Shown piece by piece: positions 23,653-34,409 of a stretch of DNA of 64,000 nt. Location of the stretch: NCBI RefSeq assembly GCF_000004195.4, contig NC_030677.2, positions 65,434,222 through 65,498,221 of the forward strand. Reading direction: 5' to 3'. Position 1 is the stretch's first letter. The number at the start of each line of letters is the position of its first letter. The translations under genes and the position numbers were made by a program. The notes under the pieces were generated by a model. That model was not told where the DNA came from, searched no databases, and saw only the letters and a list, made by a program, of their open reading frames with translations. The DNA comes from Xenopus tropicalis (lineage: Eukaryota; Chordata; Amphibia; Anura; Pipidae).

Positions 23653-23869
23653 TGCTCATCACTAATTAGCTTATAATATATATGTATTGCATTATTTATC
23701 TCCTATGTTTTTAGGTACAACAGACACCTGAGAAACAAACCTACACACATATCTGAATTCACCTTAGTTACTCACTATAACTGTTCAATGGTCTTTGCTT
23801 TTAAATGGTTTTCCTTTTATTGTTTTGTTTTTTAAGTTTTTGTCCCTGGTATAGTCACACTTTTATCCT
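23653..23869. other. AT-rich spacer
   Basis: Nothing recognised. Confidence 0.5.
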
Positions 23870-24370
23870 CTTATCACTTCTTTTTCTCAGTATGATAAAT
23901 ATTTTCTCCTTTTTACTTATTTAATTACTTTTTGCTTTCTTCCCTATTGCCAACTTATATCATGTTTTCTTTCTGACCTCTCCTATCCTTTTCTCCCCCT
24001 CACTTTCTTTTTTTTCATGTTCTTCCAATTCTATCTCTTATTTGCCCCTTTTTTTCTTTTCTCTTTCCTCTCACATTTTTTAAAGCTTTTTCTTATACTA
24101 CTCTCTTCCATTTTCACTATATACTGCTTTCCCTCCTCCAGTTTTCTCTTTTTTACTGCACCCCTTCTCTTCCTTTCTCTATTAATCACAGAATTCCACT
24201 TGCCCTTTGTATGATCTAATATTTCATTTACTTGCCTGGTTTCATTGCCCTATTGTAAGCTCTCCCAGTCTCTAACTTTTTAAGCTTTTGCTTCCTAACT
24301 CCCATCCAATCATCTACATTCATCTTCCCTTATTCCTGCTTCCACCTTCTATTCCTCCTCCTCCCTTTCA
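23870..24370. repeat. Polypyrimidine-rich tract, about 500 bp
   Basis: The + strand is overwhelmingly C and T (for example 24000-24180), with few purines. This gives a hydrophobic, Phe/Leu/Ser-rich frame at 24017-24214 that is a composition artefact. The purine-rich tract at 39925-40195 may be a diverged copy in the other orientation. Confidence 0.8.
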
Positions 24371-24994
24371 GATTCAGTTACAAGTGGGTTCCTATACTGT
24401 ACCACTTGTGCTTGGGTGTTTGTACAATAGATTTCCCATTAGTGCTGTAAAATTATGGTAAAAAACCATATAATCATATTTAAGGGAGTTATATATGCAG
24501 ATAGAACCTATATACTTAATAATGCAGATAACTTCACACCTATAACCATTCATGTTTCAACATTTACAGTTTGACAGCAGTAAAACTCAAGGCATGGCTC
24601 ATCACTGTCAAACCAAATGTTCCCGGAAAGGTTTTATGATGTATATATTTATATACATTTTTATATATATATAAATATATAACAATGCTACAACACCATA
24701 TAGGAATGCTAATGTAAAAACATCCAGGCAAAACTGGAAAATTTAAGGGCCCTCCTCTTCTGTTACCCGGATACTTGGGGCACCGGCTATGCCATAGCTA
24801 ATGACCCAGCTAATTAAACTGAACATTTGACTCTTAAATGAACCCAGTGGGCAGGTTATTCAGTTTCTTCACAAACATAATAAATGTCAAAACCTCTTCT
24901 GCACTCTGTGATTCACTGTAGCATATTATGGCAATCTCCAAAGCCCAACAACTATGCCAGAAGTCATATCTTCTTGTGGGCAACCTCTGTAATT
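24371..24994. other. AT-rich DNA with a (TA)n run
   Basis: A TATATATTTATATA-type microsatellite occupies about 24640-24681. Nothing else recognised. Confidence 0.5.
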
Positions 24995-25130
24995 GCAATT
25001 AATTGTGTTTATTTTCCACAATGAGGTTTACATTAAGAGTCTACTTTGTGTCTACTTAGAAGCAACATCATGTACTTATTCTCTGTTATATTCTGTAATA
25101 GCCAATATTAAATATCCAAGGTTCTTTATT
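24995..25130 (+). repeat. Duplicated 136-bp segment, copy 2 (empty MITE site)
   Basis: It is continuous across the point where copy 1 has the foldback MITE. Flanking DNA outside the 136 bp differs between the two copies, so the segment was copied about 1.9 kb away as a discrete block. Confidence 0.95.
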
Positions 25131-25796
25131 CCCAGTGCTGGAAAAGAGAAATTCTTCATGGCCTTTTTCCCCCTTTTTTGGTACAGCCTATGGACCAGGT
25201 GCTAGCTGTTTCCTTCTTTATGGTTCCTCTGTGGGGAACTTTAGAAAGGGCCAACCAACTGAAAATTCTACAGGGAAATTATTTCTGCACACAGATGTGG
25301 AATCACTTTATTAATGTTCTTACTCCATGAACAGAATAATTCTCGCAGATGTTATATATTATGTGATGAGACCATTTCAAAATGCAGGAGAAATGTCCTC
25401 CAAGGATTAAATCCCCTAAATGTATAAATAAACAGGACAACAATGACATAGCCATGGGCAAAGGGTAAAGACCACATTTGATTACCCTGAACTGATGATT
25501 GTTTTATTATTCTATAAAATTGGAGTAATAGAAATGAATTTCCTTAAGGACATCAAACTTACAGCCCACCAGGTGTTTTCTCACGGTATTCTCAATGCAT
25601 TTCTAGGTCTAAATAATATTTATGTGAGCAAATGTAGTGTGACTGCTTGTAGCGTTGCAACTTCTTATCTTAGGACATCACCAGGGAGAGATTTTTTCAA
25701 TACAGTATAAATTCTCAGTTTAGAAACATTAGTAATAAATACATTTTACTAACAATAATATTGTAATACACACACATTTAAGCAATCCTTAATTGA
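25131..25796. other. Spacer, nothing recognised
   Basis: Mixed AT-rich sequence with short frames only. Confidence 0.5.
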
Positions 25797-25865
25797 AGGA
25801 ATACTGTCATGGGAAAAGTGTTGATCTTGCACATCTGTCTAGGGTCTATTAAATGACCCCCTCAT
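25797..25865 (+). mobile_element. T2-type fragment (GGAATACTGTCATGGGAAAA)
   Basis: The phrase GGAATACTGTCATGGGAAAA is the left end of a common frog T2-family MITE. It recurs as GGAATACTATCATGGGAAAA at 29680. Only the terminal part is present. Confidence 0.5.
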
Positions 25866-25886
25866 ATCACATGTACATAGATTTGT

Positions 25887-26212
25887 GGGGTTATTTATCA
25901 ATTTTCCAGTTTGTGAATTTTAGAGTATAAAAAACTTGATTGAATAATATCATATCAACCTCCAAATACCTCGTATTTGTGTGTTTACAATCTCGAAAAA
26001 AAATAGAAAACTCAAATCTTGAATTGAAAAAATGGCTTAACTTGCAAGCTTTTCCAAACCAAAGTTTTACATTCGAGTTGTTGGATTTTTTTGCACCTAA
26101 TAAATATTGAGCATTCAAGTTTTTTAACCATAATTCGAATTTTGGGAGTTTTAGAACAAAAAAATTTGAATCGTGGAAAAAATAAAAATTCGAGCATTGA
26201 TAATCAATCCCT
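25887..26212. mobile_element. Foldback MITE beginning GGGGTTATTTATCAA
   Basis: Left end GGGGTTATTTATCAATTTTC and right end GCATTGATAATCAATCCC are imperfect inverted repeats. The interior is rich in TTCGA/TCGAA and AAAACTC motifs that occur in both orientations, the design of the CpG-rich foldback group, but this copy has lost many CpGs. No clear target duplication. Confidence 0.65.
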
Positions 26213-26296
26213 TAGAAGTGAGGCATCAGGTTTGTTTAACAGTATTTAATACCTATGATGACAAATATTATCATACAAAACCTTGTTTCATAAGAT

Positions 26297-26590
26297 AATC
26301 GGTGCGTGTATGGCGGCTTGAAGAGACGACTGATATTGCAAAGACTGCAGATATTGGTCATCTCGTCGATCAGCCAGTTTAAAAGATTTTGATCGGGCGC
26401 CATTTAAGGTGCTCAAGCAAAATCTACATTTAGGGCTGAATCGGCAGGTGGAGGTAGAATTTCTATTTTTTCTACCTCCATATCTGACGATTCAGCCCTG
26501 AACATCAGTGGAGGGTGGGAATGATCTTTTGTGCGACCAATGGTCGCATAAAAAATCATTATTGCTACATGTATGGCCGCCTTAAAGGTG
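26297..26590. repeat. Foldback repeat with 28-bp inner stem
   Basis: The strongest inverted pair is 26432-26459 against 26470-26498 (AGGGCTGAATCG and CGATTCAGCCCT at the base, GGAGGTAGAA/TTCTACCTCC at the tip). A second small palindrome GCGACCAATGGTCGC lies near 26533-26547. GTGTATGGCGGC and ATGTATGGCCGCC lie near the two ends. Confidence 0.7.
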
Positions 26591-26729
26591 GCTTGCCTCC
26601 TCACAACACCACCATTTTCTCCCTTCTTCCAGGTATCCCTTGGCCAGTTTAAGTTTTATGTGTGCCAGCCTTAAGTAGAAAGTACTAATTTTAGACACTG
26701 GGAGTGAGCAACAAATTATCCTCCTAAAT

Positions 26730-26890
26730 CAGTGTCCAACTGGCAGCCCACGGACTGCATCTGGCCTGCACCCCCTTCCTTGTGTGGCCCCCATTAAAGT
26801 CTGGCTGCTTACCTTTGTGTAGGTTTTAAATGGAATCAGTATGGCTTGTGTGCCATACTCTAACTGACCTGTGCTGCCTGTGGAAGAGGA
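26730..26890 (+). mobile_element. hAT-like fragment (CAGTGTCCAACTGG)
   Basis: It opens CAGTGTCCAACTGGCAGCCC and continues with GCATCTGGCCTGCACCCCC, the composition of hAT-derived repeats ending in CAGTG. The opposite terminus is not identified. Confidence 0.4.
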
Positions 26891-27054
26891 GTCTGGTGGG
26901 GGGTTTGTTTGGAAATAGTTGTTATATGGTCCTTAAGACCATAGATGCAAGCATATAGATTTAAGGGTATGTGTTAATATGACTTCATTAACTTTTTTTA
27001 AAAAAGTGATTGGTGATATCCCAGTGAGCACCAAATTTTTTTGTGTGTGTGTGC

Positions 27055-27623
27055 TACCAAAATTTTATCACTTCTTATTTTTTGCGACTTAACGACGGTT
27101 CACTATACGATAGTTAAGACGCAATGTTGCTTGCATTATTTAAGTAGCAATGAGCGCTTTTCTTGCATTATTTTCCGCACGTGCGTTAATCTCCGCTGCA
27201 CGCAATATATTTAGCCGCTTGCTATATTAGCGCACGATTTAACTCACGTAACCATTACGTTCGTAAAACTACTTTTCTGCAAATTACCATTTCCCTGCAA
27301 ACTGGAGGCTGCATCACTCTAGGGCCAACACATACTTAAAAAAATCCCACTGCAAAGTTCATATTGTGTTGCCAAAAGCTCACCAACCACAATTTTCTAT
27401 AATTACTGCATGCCCCAAGTAGGTGTTAATTTTCGCACAGACTAATGCGATATTTAGCACGTCTAACGCTTCTTATGTGTTTGTGAATCATGCGTTAGTA
27501 TTATTTCTATGCGAGAATTAACACAATATGTGACAATACTTTAGCGAATCACGCGTTTTGTTTGCGCCAATTTTAATGCAAAAAAGCATGCGATAATCGT
27601 TATCGCACTTTAGCGAATCAACC
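27055..27623. mobile_element. CGATTCACTAAAG-type foldback MITE, left end truncated
   Basis: The right end reads TTATCGCACTTTAGCGAATC, followed by AACCC. The left side enters the element internally at AAAATTTTATCAC and TTTTGCGACTTAACGAC, matching 58867-58902 of the sister copy, whose left end is intact. The interior is rich in GCG/CGC and TTAACGC motifs in both orientations. Confidence 0.75.
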
Positions 27624-28583
27624 CTATGGTCTTAAAACTTTTTGTGATAACATTGGTGTTTTTAAAGTAGGTGTGGTTTAAAAAATGGAGTGGTTAAAAC
27701 TGGCTTATATTATCGGCCCTGCACTACGTACTGTAGATCAGAAAAATTCTGTCCCTTGGCGCCACAGTATTTGGACAGTACTGTCCTAAGTTTTTTAGGC
27801 TTCTGTTCTTTTTTAATACTAAGACCACTTTGCCATTTATTCATCATTGCTGTAAATGGTTCCACAGAAGCTGGAGCAGTAGTTGTAGTCATTTTTTTCA
27901 AAGTTATTTGATTAAATAAACGTGCAATTACTTTTTTGGCGTAATATGTTTTAGATTTGAAGTTAACATAATTTTTCTGTTGCGTAGACAGTAACTGTTT
28001 GTTGCTTGTACAATATCAGAAGGTGCGCTAGATTGTGTGGTTTACGTTCCCAAACTCTTTATCTTTTTGTTCATAAAGGTAGATTCTCAAGTAAATGCAT
28101 CATTCAAACCTTCGGGACATTCAAGGTGGAAGCATGAAGACTTTCATTTTTTATGTAATATCATTTTACTTTGTTTGCCTACTTTGAAACTTGCTAAATA
28201 TACTGTAGGCAAGTAAAAACACATTACATGGTATTGTTGATCTGAGAAGTTTCGGTAGAGTTTCTGCAAAGATGTCTTGGACTAACTCCAAAACACATTC
28301 TTTAGCCACAGGGTACAAAGTCATTAATTTACAATATATTGCTTCCTATTTTGCTTAACTCTTGGAAGCTACTAAGAAGATTCAAAAAAGTAGGTTTCTT
28401 ATTACACGTGATATCTTCACAGACTTTATTATCCACCCTCACCCCCAAAATTAGCTACTATTACATTGCTACTGTATAGCAGTAAAAACACATTGTATAA
28501 TAAACGCTATTGTAACCACTATAAATTATATATATATACATATCCAGAGCCCAAGCTCACAACATTTATATATATATATATAT
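27624..28583. other. AT-rich DNA with (TA)n runs
   Basis: Pure TA microsatellites lie at about 28525-28543 and 28565-28583, the latter directly abutting the MITE that follows. No gene recognised. Confidence 0.5.
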
Positions 28584-28904
28584 ACCCGTTATCCAGAATG
28601 CTCGGGACCAAGGGTATTCCGGATTAGCGGTCTTTCCGTAGTTTGGATCTCCATACCTTAAGTCTACTAAAGAATAAATAAAACATTAATTAAACCCAAT
28701 CGGATTGTTTTGCATCCAATAAGGATTATTTATATCTTAGTTGGGATCAATTACAAGGTACTGTTTTATTACTACAGAGAAAAAGGAAATCAGTTTTAAA
28801 ATTCTTAATTATTTGATTAAAATGGAGTCTATGGGAGACGGGCATTCCCTAATTCAGAGCTTTCTAGATAACGTGTTTCCGGATAAGGGATCCCATACCT
28901 GTAT
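28584..28904 (+). mobile_element. GGTATGGGA-type MITE, left terminus replaced by (TA)n
   Basis: It shares CTTTCCGTAGTTTGGATC, AAGGTACTGTTTTATTA and the right end GGGATCCCATACCTG with 6052-6345. The first about 12 bp of the left terminus are missing, and (TA)n runs straight into CCCGTTATCCAG. The right end is followed by TA. Confidence 0.85.
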
Positions 28905-29676
28905 TAGTTTATGTTATCATGTTTATTGCTACTCCTTTAGATTGTAAGCTCTTGTGAGTCAAATCAAATGGTGGCTCATGGGTAAAAATGTAAAAGGGTA
29001 ATATTTACTGATATATAGAAACTGTATATTCCAGTTTGGTAAGATTCTTTAATAGATCACTTAATATTATATAAACTATCTGTTGGTTAAGCATTCATTC
29101 AAGGGGGTATAGTTTTTCTTTAATGGGAAAAAATATAGGAAGACCAGTATATCTTTTCTATAAACCGTACTCACAATAGTCCTGGGAGATGAGGATAACA
29201 GATACTCTGTATAGTTTAGAAACAGCCAATATCAAAGATTTAGACTGAATGAAACAATCCAAAGGACAACACCATAAAAAGGAATATTATGGCAGCAGTT
29301 GATCAGATTTCAGGAGAATGAGAAACTGGCATAGCACAAATATTTGATCTCTCAAGAGATAAATTCTGTGAATGCTGCATTTATTTTGTAACAAGGGTAA
29401 CAGCTACAGTATGTTTATTTCTTGCACACGCATTAAGCAATTTAATATTGCATTCTTACATAACCATCCTCTGCCCTCAGTAAAAATTACAAAATGTTTG
29501 TAAATTGACCCCTAAAGAACACATTTATAAAAATGTGAACTGACATGATGGATTTCCATCATTTCACATTTTATCAGTTTATCCTTACTCTCATGAAAGC
29601 GTTTTAACAAATTCCCACATTTACAAAGCATTTGCTGTACCAGTTCTTTTGAATTGTATTTGCATTTTTTTTGCAT
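28905..29676. other. Spacer with a possible L2-like scrap
   Basis: TTTAGATTGTAAGCTCTTGT near 28936 matches the phrase that starts the L2-like 3' region at 15918. Nothing else recognised. Confidence 0.4.
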
Positions 29677-30070
29677 TATTGGAATACTATCATGGGAAAA
29701 AAAAATATTTTTTCAAAACGCATCCGTCAATAGGGGCTATGCCATATTCTTCATTTCCCAGGGTGCCACAGCCATGTGACCTGTGCTCTGATACACATTT
29801 ACTGCTGAGCTGCAAGTTGGAATGATATCATCCCCCTCCCTTTCTCCCCCAGCAGCCGATCAGCAGAACAATGGGAAGATAGCAAAATAGCAGCTCCCAG
29901 TAGATATCAGAATAGCACTCAATAGTAAGAAATCCAAGTCTGGCTTGGGACTCCTCCAGTTACATGGGAGTAGGAGAAACAATAGGTTACCTGAAAGCAG
30001 TTCTAATGTGTAGCGCTGGCTCCTTCTAAAAACTCAGACTCAGGCACAATGCACTGAGATGGCGCCTACA
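29677..30070 (+). mobile_element. T2-type MITE fragment
   Basis: It begins GGAATACTATCATGGGAAAA and contains TTCAAAACGCATCCGTCAAT, GCCATGTGACCTGTGCTCTG and CCCAGTAGATATCAGAATAG blocks of a common frog element. Large internal segments of that element are absent, and no TTAA-flanked right end is present. Confidence 0.6.
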
Positions 30071-30240
30071 CAGTGTCAGACTGGGCCCAGACCTGAACCT
30101 CCCAGGGCTGAACCTCCGCCGATCTCCCTCCCCCGACATGTAGCAGGTGAGTCTTATTTAGGCACACTCGGGGGAGGGGGTCGGAGGGTGTTGTGGGCTC
30201 CTGCGGGGGGGTGAAGGAGGCGGGGGCCATTGCACCCTGT
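30071..30240 (+). mobile_element. hAT-like fragment (CAGTGTCAGACTGGG)
   Basis: It begins CAGTGTCAGACTGGGCCC at 30071, close to the CAGTATCGGACTGG terminus at 15496, and carries G- and C-rich blocks. The right end is not resolved. Confidence 0.45.
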
Positions 30241-30318
30241 GCCTACACACTAACATTACAACTAAAAAAATACATTTGTTGGTTCAAGAATCAAATTTTA
30301 AATGATAGAGTGAGTTTT

Positions 30319-30385
30319 TTAAAGGAACAGTAACACAAAAATTAAAGTTACACAGCAAGTAACAGATAAGTTCTGTAGAATGCAA
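30319..30385 (+). mobile_element. T2-type left terminus (TTAAAGGAACAGTAACAC)
   Basis: TTAAAGGAA fits the TTAAAGGRR motif, and AACAGTAACAC is the usual continuation of a common frog T2 element. It breaks off where the C-rich minisatellite begins. Confidence 0.6.
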
Positions 30386-30722
30386 CCGCCGCTTGTGTCT
30401 CCGTTGCCTCTCCCCCCTACCAGCACCGCCACTTGTGTCCCCGCTGCCTCTCCCCCCTACCAGCACCGCCGATTGTGTCCCCGTTGCCTCTCCCCCCTAC
30501 CAGCACCCCTCGTGTCCCCCTTGCCTCTCCCCCCTACCAGCACCGCTCGTGTCCCCCTTGCCTCTCCCCCCTACCGGCACCGCTCGTGTTCCCCTTGCCT
30601 CTCCCCCCTACCAGCACCGCTCGTGTTCCCCTTGCCTCTCCCCCCTACCGGCACCACCACTTGTGTCCCCGTTGCCTCTCCCCCCTACCAGCACCGCCGC
30701 TCGCATACCCCTTGCCTGTGTC
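30386..30722 (+). repeat. C-rich 37/40-bp minisatellite, 9 units
   Basis: The anchor GCCTCTCCCCCCTACC begins at 30406, 30446, 30486, 30523, 30560, 30597, 30634 and 30674, with a ninth GCCT at 30714. Spacings are 40, 40, 37, 37, 37, 37, 40, 40. Both lengths are 1 modulo 3, so each unit shifts the frame, and three overlapping frames all encode the same proline-rich SPLPLPPTSTA-type peptide. That is a property of the repeat, not evidence of a gene. The minus strand is G-rich. Confidence 0.95.
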
Positions 30723-30889
30723 TCATGCTGCCGATGCAAACGCTAGGGGGAGCCTCCTGTTTCTGCACATGCGCCGCCTACAGTTCTAAGTCCCCAAGTC
30801 TGGGGATGAGCGATGCATTATGGGAATGCATTATGGGAATTATGGGGAGACTTAACTATTGAGACAACTGAAGGTATGCCTGCAAAAAA
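30723..30889. other. Flank with GCATTATGGGAAT doublet
   Basis: GCATTATGGGAAT occurs twice in direct succession (about 30813-30840). The segment is GC-richer than average, but no gene is seen. Confidence 0.4.
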
Positions 30890-31080
30890 CTTGTGAAATG
30901 CACAACTTGTTTGAAGTTCTATTTTTCACATGACCGTGACTTTTTTTGATGCAACTGCGACTTTTTATTTATGCAACTGCATTTTTTTTTTTTTTTTACG
31001 TGACTGTGACCTTTTTGATGGAAACTTTTTCCTCACTTGCCGAATTGTTGCAGGGAATTTTTGCGGCAATGAAACTGGGC
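30890..31080. repeat. T-rich dispersed repeat, relative of 22890
   Basis: CACATGACCGTGACTTTTTT, TTTGATGCAACTGCGAC and ACGTGACTGTGACC are variations on one phrase, interleaved with poly-T. This explains the frame at 30946-31173. Confidence 0.5.
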
Positions 31081-32784
31081 TATGCAAAAAGTAAAACATG
31101 TCTTCAGAAACAACACAGTACAACAATAGAAATTTATGTACTAAACCAATTTAGCTCTGTTTTTTTGCTCTAAGCCCACAATGCTTCTGTGTGTATTCAC
31201 CCTGCAACACAACAAATAAATTCAGGAGAGGTCAGTATGGAATACTGGGGAAACTTGTACTGCGAATTGGGTTCAGTGCCTTCTCTTGCTAAGCATATTT
31301 AAAGAAAATCATGTTGAAAATAATGTTGGCAGCTGTAGTTCTCAGTTGCAGAGACACTTTCATGAAGGTGCTGCTATTTAAAGCATGAAAGTGGGCCCAA
31401 AGGAACTGTTTTTTTTCTTCTTATGACAGGGAAAATTGTACTTTTCTGGTGCAGATTGATGCATATTTGAAAAGCAAGAGGGAGGAACAAAGTTGTCAGC
31501 AACAGGAAGTAAGTAAAAAATAGGAGCTGCCCTTAGGGAACAAGAGGAAGAGCAGATGGCTCTAATTGCAAGTCACAATGTGGCAACTGACATGTAGGAT
31601 TTTTCACATTTAAGACTTTGAAGATACCCAGATCCTGGGCTGCATGTTTAAGGATTACCGAAATCCCTGGCTATTTGGAAAGTTCAAAGTGTTATCATTG
31701 CAGAGCTCTTCACTTCTTGCTGATATTGAGCATTTTTTTTTATTGTTCACTTGCCAGCAATAAAGCTCATCTATATTCTGTATGCACAAACCAAGCACTA
31801 AAATGGTTTCAGATAAAGTCGTGCAGAGTCTTTTAATTGGCATTATTTTAAGCAGCAGACACATTCTTGGAGTGAGAAAAATACATTTGAATGATTAATT
31901 AGATAATTATGATTAAGGCTCAAACAGTAAAAACCAGTAACTATAGCATACAATAAGAGTAATTTGTTTGTACTATGCATGGTTCCAAAAGTGTAATCTT
32001 AGCTATTATTATGTCTTTTCTGCTGACAGGACCAATTTATTTATTATATAAAATAATAACAAAAAACAACATAATATAAAAAAATGAGTTGCTTTGTACA
32101 GTGATATGGAAAAATCTAATAAAAGTCAAAAACAGAAAAAAATGTGCAAGAACAAAAACACAACTTGCAGTTTGTAGTATAATCTTCTTTATTAGATGCT
32201 TATTACATTGTTTGTTTTGTTGCACATAACAGCAGTTTAAAGGTGGCACATTTTTGTCCAAAGGAAAAACAAATGAATCGTATTTTGCATCTTTTTCCGT
32301 TGACAATCTTCATTATACCCTCCAATATAAATTGAACATTTTCAAGCTGTTGATTCAGCTTTACTAGGATAAACACTGAATTGTGCATAATCCTTGTAGA
32401 TGGTCTGTGGATGAATAAACAATATTAATAAGAACAATTCGTTTGTTTATTTAAAGATCATCTGCAGTAAGTAAGAAGTCCAATAAGAAGACACATCGGA
32501 TGTTTGCTTTTTCATTAGTGCTCATTCAAGAAGAACTTGCCGTCATGCTGAGCACTGTACCTTGGGCAGAGGGCAGTGGGTGCAAGGCAGCCCTAGCTTT
32601 ATTCTCTACCACAGGTCGATAATAACCGCATATAATCCCCTAGTCACAACAAAGCAGGAAGGGAGGGGGAATTGCATACTGGTAATGTAATTATCATCCT
32701 CTCAGGGACCAAACATGGAGTAACTTTAGTATCCCTTAAGCTTATGAAATATTCAAATCCATAGGGTTTTTCTTAGTGATTTAA
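31081..32784. other. Unique-looking AT-rich DNA
   Basis: No repeat, RNA or exon that I can support. Short frames only. Confidence 0.45.
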
Positions 32785-32865
32785 ACAGGCAAAAAGTACT
32801 GTATGTTCATCACAAGCTCTGTTCATTGAACTCATGTTGTGCAAAGGGGTATACTGCCCCTTTAA
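32785..32865 (-). mobile_element. T2-type terminus (GGGGTATACTGCCCCTTTAA)
   Basis: Read on the minus strand it starts TTAAAGGGGCAGTATACCCC, the TTAAAGGRR motif. The adjoining GTATGTTCATCACAAGC and AACTCATGTTG phrases recur at 63610-63650 in the same orientation. Confidence 0.6.
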
Positions 32866-33239
32866 TGTAATAATATATGTAACTGTACTGTTATGTGTAT
32901 ATACTAAACAGTCTCTGTAAAGCACTCTGTTGAATGCATATCCATATGTTTTACCCCAATTAAAAGATTTCTTTGTAAGTGCTTTGTCACCCACAGGAAG
33001 GACCCTTTATGCCATCATCCTTCCAGTTGGGTTGTGACCTTATAGCTATCCACTATCCGCTATGCACTGAAATATATGCTCTCTTGCTGAGGTCATCAAA
33101 TAGGTGCATCTTTGCTTGGTTTGGCCGCCCATGTGATGAGTCAATTAGGTTGATCTGCTTATTTGGCTCCCAGATCTATCTTAGAAAGCCGCTTTTAAAT
33201 TTCATTCCGGGAGACCCAATTCCCAGGCCAATAACTTGT
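32866..33239. other. Spacer, nothing recognised
   Basis: A frame of 123 codons on the + strand (32979-33350) runs into the SINE and has no domain features. Confidence 0.45.
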
Positions 33240-33480
33240 GGGCAGCATGGTGGCTCAGTGAGCTGTACTTCTGCCTTGCAGCACTGGGGTTCAACCCCAG
33301 CCTGGGCACTATCTGCAAGGAGTTTGTATGTTCTCCCTGTGTCTGAGTGAGTTTTCTCCCATACTCCCAAAACATACGGGTAGATTCATTGTCGTCTGAC
33401 TGGGGTAGGGAATGATACATAATCTCTGTGCACAGCAGAAATGTGTCAGTGCTATGTAAATGACAGGAAGTGAATAAATA
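33240..33480 (+). mobile_element. tRNA-headed SINE with L2-like tail
   Basis: The head has a box A-like TGGCTCAGTGAGCTG and a box B-like GGGTTCAACCCC about 40 bp apart, as in a tRNA-derived RNA polymerase III promoter. The body starts GCAAGGAGTTTGTATGTTCT and the tail has ACTGGGGTAGGGAATGATAC and ATGTAAATGACAGG. The same body occurs at 37980, 41858 and 44112. Confidence 0.8.
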
Positions 33481-33749
33481 TAATTTGCTATATCTAGAAA
33501 GGAGTAATAAGCAACATGGTTTTATGGTGCATTTGCTGTAATTCTATTTTCAAGCATTTTACCATGGCTATGGCAGGAAGAGAAATATTTAAATGCATAA
33601 AAAGTAAATAACAAATAACATCATGAAGAAAAACAATTTGCATTTAAATAGTACCCTCTACTTAATGGTAACTAAGCTGCATGCATATTGGTGGCAAAAC
33701 AATCCTATTGAGTTTTTTATATGTTTAAATGATTTTTAGCAGACTAAAT
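33481..33749. other. AT-rich spacer
   Basis: Nothing recognised. Confidence 0.5.
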
Positions 33750-33838
33750 GTATGGGGATCCAAATTATAGAAATACCCTTTATTTCAAGTCCCAGCCATT
33801 CTGTATAATAGATACCTGGATAGGATATACAGGTACCT
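33750..33838 (-). mobile_element. Fragment of GGTATGGGA-type MITE
   Basis: GGGATCCAAATTATAGAAA, AAGTCCCAGCCATTCTG and TAATAGATACCTG are a diverged reverse copy of the left end seen at 28584-28650 (CCAGAATGCTCGGGACC, TTTGGATCTCC). Confidence 0.55.
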
Positions 33839-33904
33839 TTCTATATATTTTAATATTGTATATATTGGTATCTACAGTATAAATGTATATGTTTGAGTAA
33901 AAAA

Positions 33905-34409
33905 AAAATGGGAAAAACCCTAATTTTGTAGGCAATTATCAATAATATCCGGTGCTGGTTTCCCTTTGGGCTAAACATTAATCCTATCTGTAACAATGGC
34001 CCCTTTAATGGAGCTCCCTATAGATCCTATCACTTCTCTGTCAGAGTTTGAAATGGAGAGTGGGTGTGTCCTAACGGTCCCTGCCAGAAGCACAGTAGGA
34101 GGATGAGAGCCAATCACAGCCCTGCAGTCACACAAGCAAAAACAGGCTTCAGTTCCCAATCAGGTCAGCCTAGCTGCTGATTGGTTCCTATCCTACAGTG
34201 CAGTGTATGGAGGGCTGCCGGCTCCCCAGCTTATTCAGAGAATTCAGCCAGCAGGAAGTGGAACAGATGGGACGGAACTAGTGGGGGTTTGGTGGAATTT
34301 CTCAATAAATCAGTCAGAAACACAACTTTTTAAAGCACAATCCTTCTATATCTAGAGGAGTATAATTCCCTGGTACATTCATAATTTTTATAGGATATGT
34401 CTCCTTTAA
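33905..34409. mobile_element. T2-type MITE with intact TTAA right end
   Basis: The right end reads ATAGGATATGTCTCCTTTAA, that is TTAAAGGAGACATATCC on the minus strand. The interior (CCGGTGCTGGTTTCCCTTTG, CCTGCCAGAAGCACAGTAGG, GGAATTTCTCAATAAATCAG) is a well-preserved common frog element. The left terminus is degraded into an A-run, so that boundary is approximate. Confidence 0.75.

Noticed and set aside
24017..24214. Phe/Leu-rich + strand frame
   Set aside because: A polypyrimidine tract always gives such frames.
30380..30862. 160-codon proline-rich frame as a gene
   Set aside because: Created by the 37/40-bp minisatellite. Two other overlapping frames encode the same peptide, so none is favoured.
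33240..33300. Functional tRNA gene
   Set aside because: Box A- and box B-like motifs are present, but no acceptor or anticodon stems form, and the sequence continues into a SINE body shared with other copies.
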